From NCBI GenBank assembly GCA_001464065.1, contig LNDN01000010.1:1-54430 (forward strand): a stretch of 54,430 nt of DNA. The letters are read 5' to 3'. This stretch comes from Acidobacteria bacterium Ga0077522. GTDB taxonomy: Bacteria > Acidobacteriota > Vicinamibacteria > Vicinamibacterales > Vicinamibacteraceae. This document shows positions 46,177 to 54,430 of the stretch, one piece after another (the first letter of the stretch is position 1; every line of letters begins with the position of its first letter). Both the position numbers and the translations under genes were made by a program. The notes beneath the pieces were generated by a model that saw only the letters and a list, made by a program, of their open reading frames with translations, did no database searches and was not told the origin of the DNA.

Positions 46177-47334
46177 ATGGCGACGCTGCTCACACTCGTG
46201 CTTCCGGATTTCGTGGTCGATGTCGAGCGCCGCTGGGAGGCCCTGGCGCCCACCGTGCCGCTTATCGTCGGCGGCCCTGCGACGGGGCCGGGCCAGGTGG
46301 TCGCGGCCTGCCGGGTGGCGCGACAGGCTGGCGTCCGCCCAGGACAGTCGCTGCGGGAGGCGGCGCGTCTGGCGCCGCAGGCCCGGTTCGTCCCCGGCAT
46401 CCTCGACCGCTACGCCGAAGCCACCTCCCAACTGGACGAGCTGGTGCGGCGCTGGTGTGCCGAGGTCGACTGGGTGGCCATCGACCGCGCGGTCATCCCG
46501 GCGTCAGCCGTGCGCTCGGGCTCCCTCGCGGCTGCCGCCGACGCCATGCAGCGCGCGATCCGGGCCGAACTCGGCCTGAGTTCGGCCGCCGGCATCGCCG
46601 ACACGGAGGTCGCGGCCAGCGTCGCCGCGGCACTCGTGGCGCCGTCCGGCCTGCTGCAGGTGCTGCCTGGCTACGACGAGCGGTTCCTCGCCCCGCTGGA
46701 CCTGCGGTGGCTGGTGGGCCTGTCGACGGCCGCGCAGGACCGGCTGATCGCGCACGACATCACGACCATCGGTGCGCTGGCCGCGCTGGCCCCCCACGAG
46801 GCCGAGCGGATCATCGGCAGCGGGTGGGCCCCTGCGTGGCGGTCGGCGCGCGCGGAGGAACCGCGCGCCCTGGCGAGCACGACGCTTCCCCGCAGCCTGA
46901 CCCGCGTGCTGCCCCTGCCCGCCCCGGTCGGTTCGGAGGACGTCCAGCTCGCCGCGGAGCATCTTGCCGATCAGGTGTCGCAGCGTCTGGCGCAGATCGG
47001 CGCCTTCGCTCACGCGGTCACCGTGCGGGTGATGGGCGCCGATCAGCGGTTTCGCAGCCGCGGCTTCACGCTGCGCGAGTCGACACGGCAGCGCGCGGAC
47101 CTGGCTCCGGTGGCACGCACCCTGGCCGCGCGCCTGTGGAAGTACGGCGATCCCCCGACGCGCGTGAGCGTCGTCGCCAGCGGACTCACGGCCGACGGCC
47201 CGCAGCTCAGTCTGTTCGGGGTGCCGGTCCACGATCAGGCGACGTCGGTGCGGCGCCTGGACGGCCTGCGGACGGCCCGCAGCTTCAGAGCGCTCGCGAA
47301 GGGCTCACTGGCGCGTCGCACCCGCGCCAGCTAG
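46177..47334 (+). CDS. ImuB-like catalytically degenerate Y-family polymerase
   Basis: 385-aa protein with the UmuC/DinB fold. The polymerase active site is broken: the N-terminal motif is LVLPDFVVDVERR instead of D-M-D-x-F-Y-x-x-V-E, and the S-I-D-E motif is WVAIDRA (E to R). Further family segments are ARQAGVRPGQSLREAARLAP, AELGLSSAAGIADTEVAASVAA, FLAPLDLRWLVGLSTAAQDRL, and the little-finger region near 255-340. QLSLF at 343-347 is a beta-clamp binding motif. ImuB uses the same layout as an adaptor between clamp and DnaE2. No imuA or dnaE2 is in the window, so the symbol is withheld. Confidence 0.83.
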   Translation: MATLLTLVLPDFVVDVERRWEALAPTVPLIVGGPATGPGQVVAACRVARQAGVRPGQSLREAARLAPQARFVPGILDRYAEATSQLDELVRRWCAEVDWVAIDRAVIPASAVRSGSLAAAADAMQRAIRAELGLSSAAGIADTEVAASVAAALVAPSGLLQVLPGYDERFLAPLDLRWLVGLSTAAQDRLIAHDITTIGALAALAPHEAERIIGSGWAPAWRSARAEEPRALASTTLPRSLTRVLPLPAPVGSEDVQLAAEHLADQVSQRLAQIGAFAHAVTVRVMGADQRFRSRGFTLRESTRQRADLAPVARTLAARLWKYGDPPTRVSVVASGLTADGPQLSLFGVPVHDQATSVRRLDGLRTARSFRALAKGSLARRTRAS

Positions 47335-47352
47335 CCCTGAGCCCTGAGCCCC
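47333..47352. repeat. Tandem AGCCCTG repeat between convergent stops
   Basis: AGCCCTG, AGCCCTG, AGCCCC starting inside the TAG of the imuB-like gene. A related GAGCCCTGAGCC occurs at 35123-35134, after rho. Confidence 0.5.
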
Positions 47353-48041
47353 TATGCGTGCTTGCCGTCGTGCTCGCACCCGACGTACTTCTCGTGGAAC
47401 ACGTTGCCGGTGTAGCCAAGTTCCTTGAGGCCGGGTTCGGACGCGAAGTAGATGCCCGAGACCCATCCCTTGATGTGATCGAAGTGGTCACGCAGGGTGG
47501 TCGGTCCAGCCGGCGTCTCCGGCACGGGAATCGGATCGCCCTTCTTCCAGAACACCGGCTGACGACTCGGCTGCCCGGTCGAGGCCTCGGTCAGCAGGGC
47601 CACCTGGTCGGCCGCGGCCAGATCCTTGAAGGGCGCCTGCTTCGCCTTCAGGGCCGCGCCATCCATCGCGCCGAGGGCCGTGATGAAGCGTCGGCGCGTC
47701 TCGGGCGATTCCACGGTGAGCAACTTGTCGAGGAACTCGGGCGTTCCGGAGGCCTTCGCGCCGGGCACGATCAATTCGGCGAGCACGACCACCGTGGCGA
47801 ACTGGTGGGCATCGAAGGTCGTCGGCACGTAGGGGGCGGCCTTGCTGGCCGCCGCGGGCTTCCGCGTCTGCGCGGCCACGGCGCCGGCGTGCTGGTGCAC
47901 CTGCTCCGCGTTGGCCTCCGCCAATCCGGGGACGGCAAGGGAGGCGCCGAGTCCAGCAGCCAGCGTCTGCAGCGCGGAGCGCCGAGACAGGCCGCCCTCG
48001 GGCGAGGGTTGGATGACCGGCAGCGTACGACCGTCCTTCAT
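47352..48041 (-). CDS. Gluconate 2-dehydrogenase subunit 3 family protein (Tat-exported)
   Basis: 229-aa small subunit of the gluconate/FAD-dependent glucose dehydrogenase type. The N-terminus LSRRSALQTLAAGLGASLAVPGLAEA is a twin-arginine signal. The remainder has FDAHQFATVVVLAELIVPGAKASGTPEFLDKLL, TRRRFITALGAMD, and an end segment FDHIKGWVSGIYFASEPGLKELGYTG. In known complexes the small subunit carries the Tat signal and helps export the flavin subunit. It is divergent from two GMC flavin subunits. Its start is ATG 48041 with GGAG before it. Confidence 0.88.
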   Translation of the reverse strand: MKDGRTLPVIQPSPEGGLSRRSALQTLAAGLGASLAVPGLAEANAEQVHQHAGAVAAQTRKPAAASKAAPYVPTTFDAHQFATVVVLAELIVPGAKASGTPEFLDKLLTVESPETRRRFITALGAMDGAALKAKQAPFKDLAAADQVALLTEASTGQPSRQPVFWKKGDPIPVPETPAGPTTLRDHFDHIKGWVSGIYFASEPGLKELGYTGNVFHEKYVGCEHDGKHA

Positions 48042-48108
48042 GCGCGGAACTCCTCCATGGTGAGCGTTTCGCCGAACCATAGCACATCATCGCGGGCCGT
48101 CGCGCCAT

Positions 48109-48138
48109 TTGACCCACGAGCAGACCAATGGCTATGCT
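48109..48138 (+). promoter_or_regulatory. Promoter of the tandem GMC oxidoreductase genes
   Basis: TTGACC (48109-48114), 18 bases, TATGCT (48133-48138). It leaves a leader of about 30 bases to the GTG at 48175, with AGGAG in place. Confidence 0.55.
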
Positions 48139-48174
48139 GCCGTTCACCTTTCTTCCTCAGCCAGGAGTCGAGCA

Positions 48175-49869
48175 GTGGCGCAAGCCTCGCGTGATCAAGC
48201 GGGTCGGACCTTCGATGTGATCGTGGTGGGATCGGGCGCGTCTGGCGGCTGGGCCGCCAAGCGGCTCTCGGAGGCCGGCATCTCCGTCGCCCTTCTCGAT
48301 GCCGGGCGGTCGCTGACCGATGCGGACTACAAGGAGCATGCGGCGGCGCACACGCTCGAGTACCGCAACCGCGCCAACGATCGCATCCGCCAGACGCGTG
48401 GTCGCCAGAAGGACTGCTACGCCTGCACCGAGTACAACTACGACTGGTTCGTCAACGACAACGACGAGCCCTACACGACGCCGCAGGGCAAGCCGTTCTC
48501 CTGGCAGGGCCGCACCCGCATCATCGGTGGCCGCACCAATGTCTGGGGCCGTCAGAGCTATCGCTTCAGCGACTACGACTTCAAGGCCGCCAGCATCGAC
48601 GGCCATGGCATCGATTGGCCGATCGCCTACAAGGACCTCGAGTCGTACTACGACATGGTCGAGGAGTACGTCGGCATCTCGGGCATGCCCGAGAACGACC
48701 CGATGCTGCCCGACAGCAAGTTCCATCCGCCGATGGGGTTCAACTGCGCCGAGCACCACGTGCGCAACGTCATCAAGAAGTCGCACAACCGCACGCTGAC
48801 GATCGGACGCGCCGCCAACATCACCAAGCCGATCAACGGCCGCGCCGCCTGTCACTACTGCGGGCCGTGCGAGCGCGGGTGCATGACGCACTCCTACTTC
48901 AACTCGGCCTTCACGACCGTGGCCGATGCGCTCAAGACCGGCAAGTGCACCCTCATCCAGAACGCGATGGTGTACCAGGTGCTGATGGACGCCAGCGGCA
49001 AGAAGGCCCGGGGCGTCTCGTACATCGACCGCACCACGCGGCAGCTGAAGGACGTCAATGCGCGGGTGGTGATTCTGGCCGCGCAGGCGCTCGAGTCGGT
49101 GCGCATCCTGCTCAACAGCCGCGAAGGCGGCCTGGCCAACAGCAGCGGCGTGCTCGGCAAGTACCTGATGGACCACACGTGGGTGGCCGGCGGCGCCAGC
49201 GCGGAGTTCCCCGATCATGCGCAGAAGCCGAGCGTGAACGGCCCGAACCGGCCCAACGGCACCTACGTGATCCGCTTCCGCAACCGGCCGGGTGAGCCTG
49301 CGCACAAGGACTTCCTGCGCGGCTACGGCTACCAGGGCGGAGGCTCGAACAACTTCAACTACGGCGTGTCCGGCTTCGGCCCGGCCTACAAGGAGGCGGT
49401 CGCCAACTCCGGCGTGACGCAGTTCGCGTTCTCGGGCTTCGGCGAGGTGCTGCCCTACGAGGACAACCACGTCGCGCTCGATCCCAACGTCGTCGACACG
49501 TTCGGCATTCCGGTGTTGCGGATCTCCATGGAGTGGAAGGAGAACGAGAAGAAGATGATCCCGGACATGGGCTACGCGGCGGCCGAGATGCTCGAGGCTG
49601 CCGGTGGCAGGAACATCCGGCCGTTCTTCTTCCTCGATCGCGTGCCTGGCTACGGCATCCACGAGATGGGCATCGCCCGCATGGGGGCCGACCCGAAGAC
49701 CTCGGTGCTCAACCAGTTCCAGCAGACCCACGACATCGGCAACCTGATGGTGACCGATGCGAGCGGCTTCACGTCCGGCGGCTGCCAGAACCCGACGCTG
49801 ACGATCATGGCGCTGACGGTGCGCTCCTGCGATCACCTGATGGCGCAGATGAAGGCCGGGACCGTCTAG
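48175..49869 (+). CDS. GMC oxidoreductase 1 (gluconate 2-dehydrogenase flavin subunit type)
   Basis: 564-aa FAD enzyme. It has FDVIVVGSGASGGWAAKRLSEAG (dinucleotide-binding G-x-G-x-x-G), GRTNVWGRQSYRF, and ARVVILAAQALESVRILLNS. The C-terminal catalytic part is GYGIHEMGIARMGADPKTS followed by a second motif with QNPTLTIMALTVRSCDHL. A cysteine set C226-x2-C229-x2-C232-x3-C236 (CHYCGPCERGC) lies where the flavin subunit of FAD-glucose/fructose dehydrogenases holds a 3Fe-4S cluster. No signal peptide; export by the Tat-bearing small subunit is the inference. GTG start at 48175 has AGGAG. Confidence 0.92.
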   Translation: MAQASRDQAGRTFDVIVVGSGASGGWAAKRLSEAGISVALLDAGRSLTDADYKEHAAAHTLEYRNRANDRIRQTRGRQKDCYACTEYNYDWFVNDNDEPYTTPQGKPFSWQGRTRIIGGRTNVWGRQSYRFSDYDFKAASIDGHGIDWPIAYKDLESYYDMVEEYVGISGMPENDPMLPDSKFHPPMGFNCAEHHVRNVIKKSHNRTLTIGRAANITKPINGRAACHYCGPCERGCMTHSYFNSAFTTVADALKTGKCTLIQNAMVYQVLMDASGKKARGVSYIDRTTRQLKDVNARVVILAAQALESVRILLNSREGGLANSSGVLGKYLMDHTWVAGGASAEFPDHAQKPSVNGPNRPNGTYVIRFRNRPGEPAHKDFLRGYGYQGGGSNNFNYGVSGFGPAYKEAVANSGVTQFAFSGFGEVLPYEDNHVALDPNVVDTFGIPVLRISMEWKENEKKMIPDMGYAAAEMLEAAGGRNIRPFFFLDRVPGYGIHEMGIARMGADPKTSVLNQFQQTHDIGNLMVTDASGFTSGGCQNPTLTIMALTVRSCDHLMAQMKAGTV

Positions 49870-51575
49870 TGCAGGCCCCCGCCTCGTCTGCGGCCGTCGC
49901 CGGCACGCGGTTCGACGTCATCGTCGTCGGGTCGGGCGCCTCGGGGGGATGGGCGGCCAAGCGGCTCAGTGAGGCCGGGCTGCAGGTGTGCATGCTGGAG
50001 GCCGGGCGGGCGCTGACCGATGCCGACTACCAGGAGCACGTCCCGGCCCACGCCCTGCCCTACCGGGCCCGGGCCGATGAGGTGATTCGGCGCACGCGAC
50101 CGAAGCAGAAGGACTGCTACGCCTGTCGCGAGTGGAACTACCACTGGTTCGCCAACGACATCGACGAGCCCTACACCACGCCGAGCGACAAGCCGTTCGC
50201 GTGGATGGGACGCCTGCGCGTCGTCGGCGGGCGCACCAACGTGTGGGGCCGCCAGAGCTACCGGCTGGGCGACATCGACTTCAAGGCCGCGAGCCACGAT
50301 GGTCACGGCATCGACTGGCCGCTGACCTACACGGACCTCGCCCCCTACTACGACCTGGTGGAGGAGTACGTCGGCATCACCGGCATCGCCGAGGGGCCCG
50401 ACGCGGTGGTGCCCGATGGCCGCTTCCACCCGCCGATGGGGCTGTCGTGCGTCGAGCATGGCGTGCGCAATCGCCTGCGACGCCAGTTCGGGCGCACGAT
50501 GACGCTGGGGCGGTCGGCCAACATCACGAAGCCGATCAACGGGCGCGGCGCGTGTCACTACTGCGGGCCCTGCGAGCACGGCTGCGCCACGCACTCGTAC
50601 TTCAACAGTGCCTTCACGACGGTGGCCGATGCGGTCGCGACGGGCCGGACCACCCTCGTGACCGGTGCCATGGTGTCGCAGGTGCTGACCGATCCCGCGA
50701 CCCGCAAGGCGACTGGCGTCCGCTACGTCGACCGCGCCACGCGACAGGTGCGCGAGGTCCATGCCAGGGTCGTGGTGCTGGCCGCGCAGGCGCTCGAGTC
50801 CACACGCATTCTCCTCAACAGCCAGGACGGCGGTCTGGCCAACGGCAGCGGCGTGCTCGGCCGGTACCTGATGGATCACATCAGCGGCGGCGGAGCGGCC
50901 GCCGAGTTCCCCGATCTGGCCGGCACCGTCATGGGCCCGGGCAGTCCGCGCCGCCCGAACGGCATCTACCTGATGCGGTTCCGCAACCTGCCCGGCCAGC
51001 CGGCGTCGGCGTCGAAGGACTTCCTGCGGGGCTACGGCTACCAGGGCGGCGGCAGCACGGGCCTGCGCAGCAACGCCCCGGGCTTCGGTGCCGCCTACAA
51101 GGCCGCGTTGCGCGAGACCAGCACGACGTTCAGTCTCGGCGGGTTCGGGGAGTGCCTGCCGCACGCGGACAACCACGTGGCGCTGGACCGGGATGTCGTC
51201 GACGCCTGGGGCATCCCCGTGTTGCGGGTGTCCATGCGCTGGACCGACAACGAGCTCGCCCTGCGCCGAGACATGGCGGTGCAGGCCGCCGAGATGCTCG
51301 AGGCCTTGGGTGGACGGCGGATCCAGATTCGGCTGAATGCGCGGCAGATTCCTGGCTACGGCATCCACGAGGTCGGGACGGCCCGCATGGGCGCCGACCC
51401 GAAGCAGTCGGTGCTCAACCAGTTCCAGCAGGCGCACGAGCTGCAGAACCTGTTCGTCACCGACGGCGCCGGCTTCCCGTCCATCGCCTGCCAGAATCCG
51501 ACGCTGACGATCATGGCGCTCACCGTCCGCAGCTGCGACTACATGCTCGAGCAGATGAAGACCGGGAATCTGTAA
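49869..51575 (+). CDS. GMC oxidoreductase 2, paralogue of the preceding gene
   Basis: 568-aa FAD enzyme closely similar to GMC 1 over its whole length (shared GSGASGGWAAKRLSEAGL, QKDCYACREWNYHWF, GRTNVWGRQSYRL, CHYCGPCEHGC, GYGIHEVGTARMGADPK, NPTLTIMALTVRSCDYM). Residue-level identity looks well above half. The GTG start overlaps the GMC 1 stop by one base (TAGTG), so the two are translated together. This is a tandem duplication that has since diverged; the substrates could differ. The cysteine set is conserved. Confidence 0.92.
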   Translation: MQAPASSAAVAGTRFDVIVVGSGASGGWAAKRLSEAGLQVCMLEAGRALTDADYQEHVPAHALPYRARADEVIRRTRPKQKDCYACREWNYHWFANDIDEPYTTPSDKPFAWMGRLRVVGGRTNVWGRQSYRLGDIDFKAASHDGHGIDWPLTYTDLAPYYDLVEEYVGITGIAEGPDAVVPDGRFHPPMGLSCVEHGVRNRLRRQFGRTMTLGRSANITKPINGRGACHYCGPCEHGCATHSYFNSAFTTVADAVATGRTTLVTGAMVSQVLTDPATRKATGVRYVDRATRQVREVHARVVVLAAQALESTRILLNSQDGGLANGSGVLGRYLMDHISGGGAAAEFPDLAGTVMGPGSPRRPNGIYLMRFRNLPGQPASASKDFLRGYGYQGGGSTGLRSNAPGFGAAYKAALRETSTTFSLGGFGECLPHADNHVALDRDVVDAWGIPVLRVSMRWTDNELALRRDMAVQAAEMLEALGGRRIQIRLNARQIPGYGIHEVGTARMGADPKQSVLNQFQQAHELQNLFVTDGAGFPSIACQNPTLTIMALTVRSCDYMLEQMKTGNL

Positions 51576-51701
51576 GGCGGACCGGTCAGGTCCCCGAGCG
51601 ATTCCTCCTACACGAAATCTTTTCTCTTTTTTCACAATGGTGTGACGGTTTAGCATGCCGTCACCTAGTTGTCAGACCACTCGGTCCTCAAGGAGCTTTC
51701 G
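51576..51701 (+). promoter_or_regulatory. Spacer before the TonB receptor: hairpin and possible promoter
   Basis: Contains GTGACGG / CCGTCAC (51642-51648, 51658-51664) and within its loop TAGCAT (51651-51656), preceded by TTTTCA at a 16-base spacing. A ribosome site AAGGAG lies at 51690-51695. Promoter use is only suggested. Confidence 0.35.
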
Positions 51702-54430
51702 ATGTTTCACGACTCGAGGTCGGGGAACCAACGTGCCCTGCGCACGGTTCTCTACTTCTGCCTCGCCCTGCTGCTGAGTGCCCTGCCGGCACTCGCCCAA
51801 ACCATCACCGGCCGTATCGACGGCAAGGTCACCGACTCGTCGGGCGGCGTCCTGCCCGGCGCCACGGTGACCGTCGTCAACGAAGGGACCGGCCTCACCA
51901 CGGTCCGCGTCACCGACGAATCCGGCACCTTCACCATCACCAACCTCCCGGTCGGCTCCTACAGTGTGACGGCCGAGCTCCAGGGCTTCCGGCGCCAGCA
52001 GCGCACGGGCTTCGAGCTGACCGCTGACGGCCGACTCACGGCAGATTTCAGCCTCGGGGTCGGCGAATTGTCCGAGTCGGTCGAAGTGACCGCCGTCGCC
52101 GGCGAGGCCGTCAACCGGACCTCGGGCGAGGTCGCCCGCACCATCGACTCGCAGCAGATCAAGGACCTGGCCTTCAACGGCCGCAACTACCTCGAACTCG
52201 CGTCGCTGATTCCGGGTTCGGTCGCGACGGACTTCGACCCGCTCGCCCTGGCCACCAGCCTGAGCACCACCGGGCAGTCGATCAACGGCAACCGCGGCAA
52301 CACCAACAACCTCACCATCGACGGCACCTCGAACCAGGACTCGGGGTCCAACGGCAGCCAAGTCAACAACGTCAGCCTGAGCTTCATCGATCAGGTGAAG
52401 ATCCAGACCTCCAATTTCTCGGCCGAACTCGGTCGCAACAGCGGCGCCGCCGTCAACGTCGTCACCCGCAGCGGCACCAACCGCTACCGCGGCACCGCGC
52501 GCTACGACCTCCGCGACGAGAAGTTCGATTCGCCGAACTACTTCGCGCCTCGCGACGCCAATGGCGAGCGCACCAAGCCGCCCCTGGAGTTCCGCAACTT
52601 CGAGGGCGCGCTGGGCGGTCCGATCATCAAGAACAAGCTGTTCTTCTTCGGCGGTCAGCAGTACCGCACCATCAACCGCTTCACCAACCCGTCGCGGCAG
52701 ACGCTGCCCACCACGGCCGAACTCAACGGCGACTTCTCCTTCCGCCTCCGTGGCGCCGACGGCCTCGTCGGGACGGCCGACGATGGCATCCTGCGCGACC
52801 CGCAGACGGGCGAGCAGTTCGCCGGCAACGTCATCCCGACCAGCCGTATCACGACCAACGGCCGCGCGTTTGCCAACATCTACCGGGCGATGCAGGGCCG
52901 CGCCGCGTCGTTCACGGACACGCCGACGGCCAACAACACCACCTTCCAGGAGTACAACCCGTTCGAGTCCCGTCAGGACATCGTCCGGCTCGACTGGCAG
53001 GCCACCGACAAGCAGCGCATCTACGGCCGCTACATCCATGACGAGTACAACCTGATCGAGCCGTTCGGCACGTTCTCGGGCGCCGCCCTTCCCACCGTCC
53101 CGACCGATCGGTCGCGGCCGGGCACCAGCTACCAGGTCGGCCACACGTACGTGATCAGCACCAACGTGATCAACGAGGCCAAGATCGGCGCGTCGTGGAA
53201 CGGACAGCGCATCAAGCCGGTCGGCGACCTGTGGCTGCGTGACACCTACGGGATCACGTACCCGGAGCTGTTCGACATCCCGGGCTACGTCGCCGGTGGC
53301 ATCCCGAACGTGCAGGTCGCCGGGTTCGCCAGCGTCCGCGGCCCGGACTTCGCCCTGCTCTCGCCGACCACGGACATCACGGTGCAGGACACCCTCACCT
53401 GGATCCGTGGCAACCATTCGATCCGCAGTGGCGTGGCCATCTCGCGCAACCGCAAGGACCAGAACGGACGCGGCAACTACTTCGGGCAGGCCAACTTCAA
53501 CCCCGGCGGCAACCCGAACAGCACGAGCAACGCCGTCGCCGACATGCTGCTGGGCAACTTCCGGACGTACGAAGAAGCGTCGCAGGATCCGGTCGGGTTC
53601 TTCCGCTTCACGACGTACCAGGGCTTCGTGTCCGACACGTGGCGCGTGCGCAGCAACCTGAGCCTCGAGGTCGGTCTGCGGTACGAGTACACGGACCCGA
53701 CGTATACGCAGCAGAACAACCTCGTCAACTTCGATCCGTCGCGCTACGACCCGAACCAGGCCGTGCAGGTCCGCACCAACGGCCTCCTCGTGCCCGGCAT
53801 CGGCAACCGGTTCAACGGCCTGGTGCTCGCGGGCGATGGCATTCCGGACGACCAGCAGGGACGCGTCAGCCTGCTGACCGGCGGCGACTACGACAAGATC
53901 CCGTTCGGCGCCCCGCGCGGTCTCTACGAGCCGCAGCACCTGTTCATGCCGCGCTTCAGCTTCTCGTACTCGCTGAACCCGACCACGGTCATCCGCGGCG
54001 GGGCCGGCCTCTTCTACGACAAGCCTGAAGGCAACCTGGTGTTCTCGCAGATGAACCTGCCGCCGGTGCTGGCCAACACGGTGTACGAGAACTTCAACAT
54101 CGCCAATCCGTCGAGCGGCGCCTCGGGCGCGGTCGGTGCGGTCGGGACGATCAACGCCATCGATCCCAACCTGAAGCTGCCGTACCAGACCAACTACAGC
54201 GTGGGCGTCCAGAGGGAACTGGGCCGCGGCTACTTCGCCGAGGCCTCCTACGTCGGCAACACCGGTCGCAACCTGATTCGTCAGCCGGACATCAACCGTG
54301 CGAGCTTCGACGACCTCCGCGCCAATGCGGCGCTGCCGTCGGCGCAGCGCGTGTCGGAGAACTTCCTGCGTCCGTACAAGGGCTACTCGTCGATCCGCAT
54401 GCGCGTGAGTGACGCCAGTTCGCAGTACCA
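51702..54430 (+). CDS. TonB-dependent receptor, Oar-like (partial, runs off the window)
   Basis: Outer-membrane receptor with at least 909 codons visible and no stop. Signal peptide LRTVLYFCLALLLSALPALAQ. Carboxypeptidase-regulatory-like beta domain at about 35-120 (GRIDGKVTDSSGGVLPGATVTVVNEGTG; GTFTITNLPVGSYSVTAELQGF), then the plug (IDSQQIKDLAFNGRNYLELASLIPG ... NRGNTNNLTIDGTSNQDSG; VNNVSLSFIDQVKIQTSNFSAELGRNSGAAVNVVTRSGTN) and the beta-barrel strands. Start ATG 51702 has AAGGAG six bases before it. The gene follows the GMC oxidoreductase pair, so uptake of a related carbohydrate is possible but unproven. Confidence 0.95.
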   Translation, partial: MFHDSRSGNQRALRTVLYFCLALLLSALPALAQTITGRIDGKVTDSSGGVLPGATVTVVNEGTGLTTVRVTDESGTFTITNLPVGSYSVTAELQGFRRQQRTGFELTADGRLTADFSLGVGELSESVEVTAVAGEAVNRTSGEVARTIDSQQIKDLAFNGRNYLELASLIPGSVATDFDPLALATSLSTTGQSINGNRGNTNNLTIDGTSNQDSGSNGSQVNNVSLSFIDQVKIQTSNFSAELGRNSGAAVNVVTRSGTNRYRGTARYDLRDEKFDSPNYFAPRDANGERTKPPLEFRNFEGALGGPIIKNKLFFFGGQQYRTINRFTNPSRQTLPTTAELNGDFSFRLRGADGLVGTADDGILRDPQTGEQFAGNVIPTSRITTNGRAFANIYRAMQGRAASFTDTPTANNTTFQEYNPFESRQDIVRLDWQATDKQRIYGRYIHDEYNLIEPFGTFSGAALPTVPTDRSRPGTSYQVGHTYVISTNVINEAKIGASWNGQRIKPVGDLWLRDTYGITYPELFDIPGYVAGGIPNVQVAGFASVRGPDFALLSPTTDITVQDTLTWIRGNHSIRSGVAISRNRKDQNGRGNYFGQANFNPGGNPNSTSNAVADMLLGNFRTYEEASQDPVGFFRFTTYQGFVSDTWRVRSNLSLEVGLRYEYTDPTYTQQNNLVNFDPSRYDPNQAVQVRTNGLLVPGIGNRFNGLVLAGDGIPDDQQGRVSLLTGGDYDKIPFGAPRGLYEPQHLFMPRFSFSYSLNPTTVIRGGAGLFYDKPEGNLVFSQMNLPPVLANTVYENFNIANPSSGASGAVGAVGTINAIDPNLKLPYQTNYSVGVQRELGRGYFAEASYVGNTGRNLIRQPDINRASFDDLRANAALPSAQRVSENFLRPYKGYSSIRMRVSDASSQY

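Noticed and set aside
51672-53939. Long minus-strand open frame (755 codons) opposite the TonB receptor
   Set aside because: No family features, and the plus strand encodes a clear signal peptide, plug and barrel. It is a typical high-G+C shadow.

Overview
The window comes from a high-G+C bacterial chromosome, roughly two-thirds G+C by eye and densely coded on both strands. It reads as core chromosome: there is no rRNA, CRISPR array, insertion sequence or prophage. Several features point to an acidobacterium, perhaps of the Vicinamibacteria/Luteitalea type. These are the Oar-like TonB receptor with an N-terminal carboxypeptidase-regulatory domain, the large exported Asp-box (BNR/VPS10-like) protein, a gluconate-dehydrogenase-type oxidoreductase set, a secreted formamidase homologue and many two-component proteins. 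The taxon is an inference from gene content, not a match to a reference.

Layout. (1) 1-8401, minus strand: a tightly coupled flagellar basal-body/hook operon, flgB-flgC-fliE-fliF-fliG-fliH-fliI-fliJ-flgD-flgE, read from an excellent sigma-54 promoter at 8386-8401. (2) 8478-13392: its likely regulators and chemotaxis partners. These are a receiver-only response regulator, a sigma-54 activator of the NtrC/FlrC type, a histidine kinase whose ATP-lid region looks deleted, CheY, a CheX-like phosphatase and an HDOD protein. The same 18-bp element lies upstream of the sigma-54 promoter and upstream of the activator gene. (3) 13364-23311: a hybrid kinase, a TPR membrane protein, tRNA-Arg(CCT), apt, acyP, a 1061-aa Asp-box protein, a secreted protein with a phospholipase A2 signature, a small membrane protein and a VLRF1/eRF1-like release-factor relative. 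(4) 23551-28575: a PAS hybrid kinase, a secreted acetamidase/formamidase homologue, tRNA-Pro(CGG), a YjfB-like small protein, surE and hemH. (5) 28587-35024: a terC / ATP-grasp / bacilliredoxin operon, divergent from an hspR-cbpA-clpB heat-shock operon. (6) 35140-44921: rho, an ArnT/PMT-like glycosyltransferase, and a long minus-strand cluster: exported protein, recG, rsmD, coaD, aminotransferase, glycolate-oxidase-like FAD protein. (7) 45065-47334: an SOS module of lexA, a DUF3467 protein and an ImuB-like catalytically degenerate Y-family polymerase. (8) 47352-54430: a Tat-exported gluconate 2-dehydrogenase subunit 3 homologue, two tandem GMC oxidoreductases and the start of a TonB-dependent receptor that runs off the end.

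Themes. The flagellar region is self-contained: kinase and activator, shared DNA element, sigma-54 promoter, structural operon. The middle holds two stress blocks facing away from each other. The end looks like periplasmic sugar or polyol oxidation next to an outer-membrane receptor. Intergenic regions carry perfect terminator hairpins between convergent genes, several short tandem repeat families, and TANNNT boxes close to start codons that suggest leaderless transcripts.
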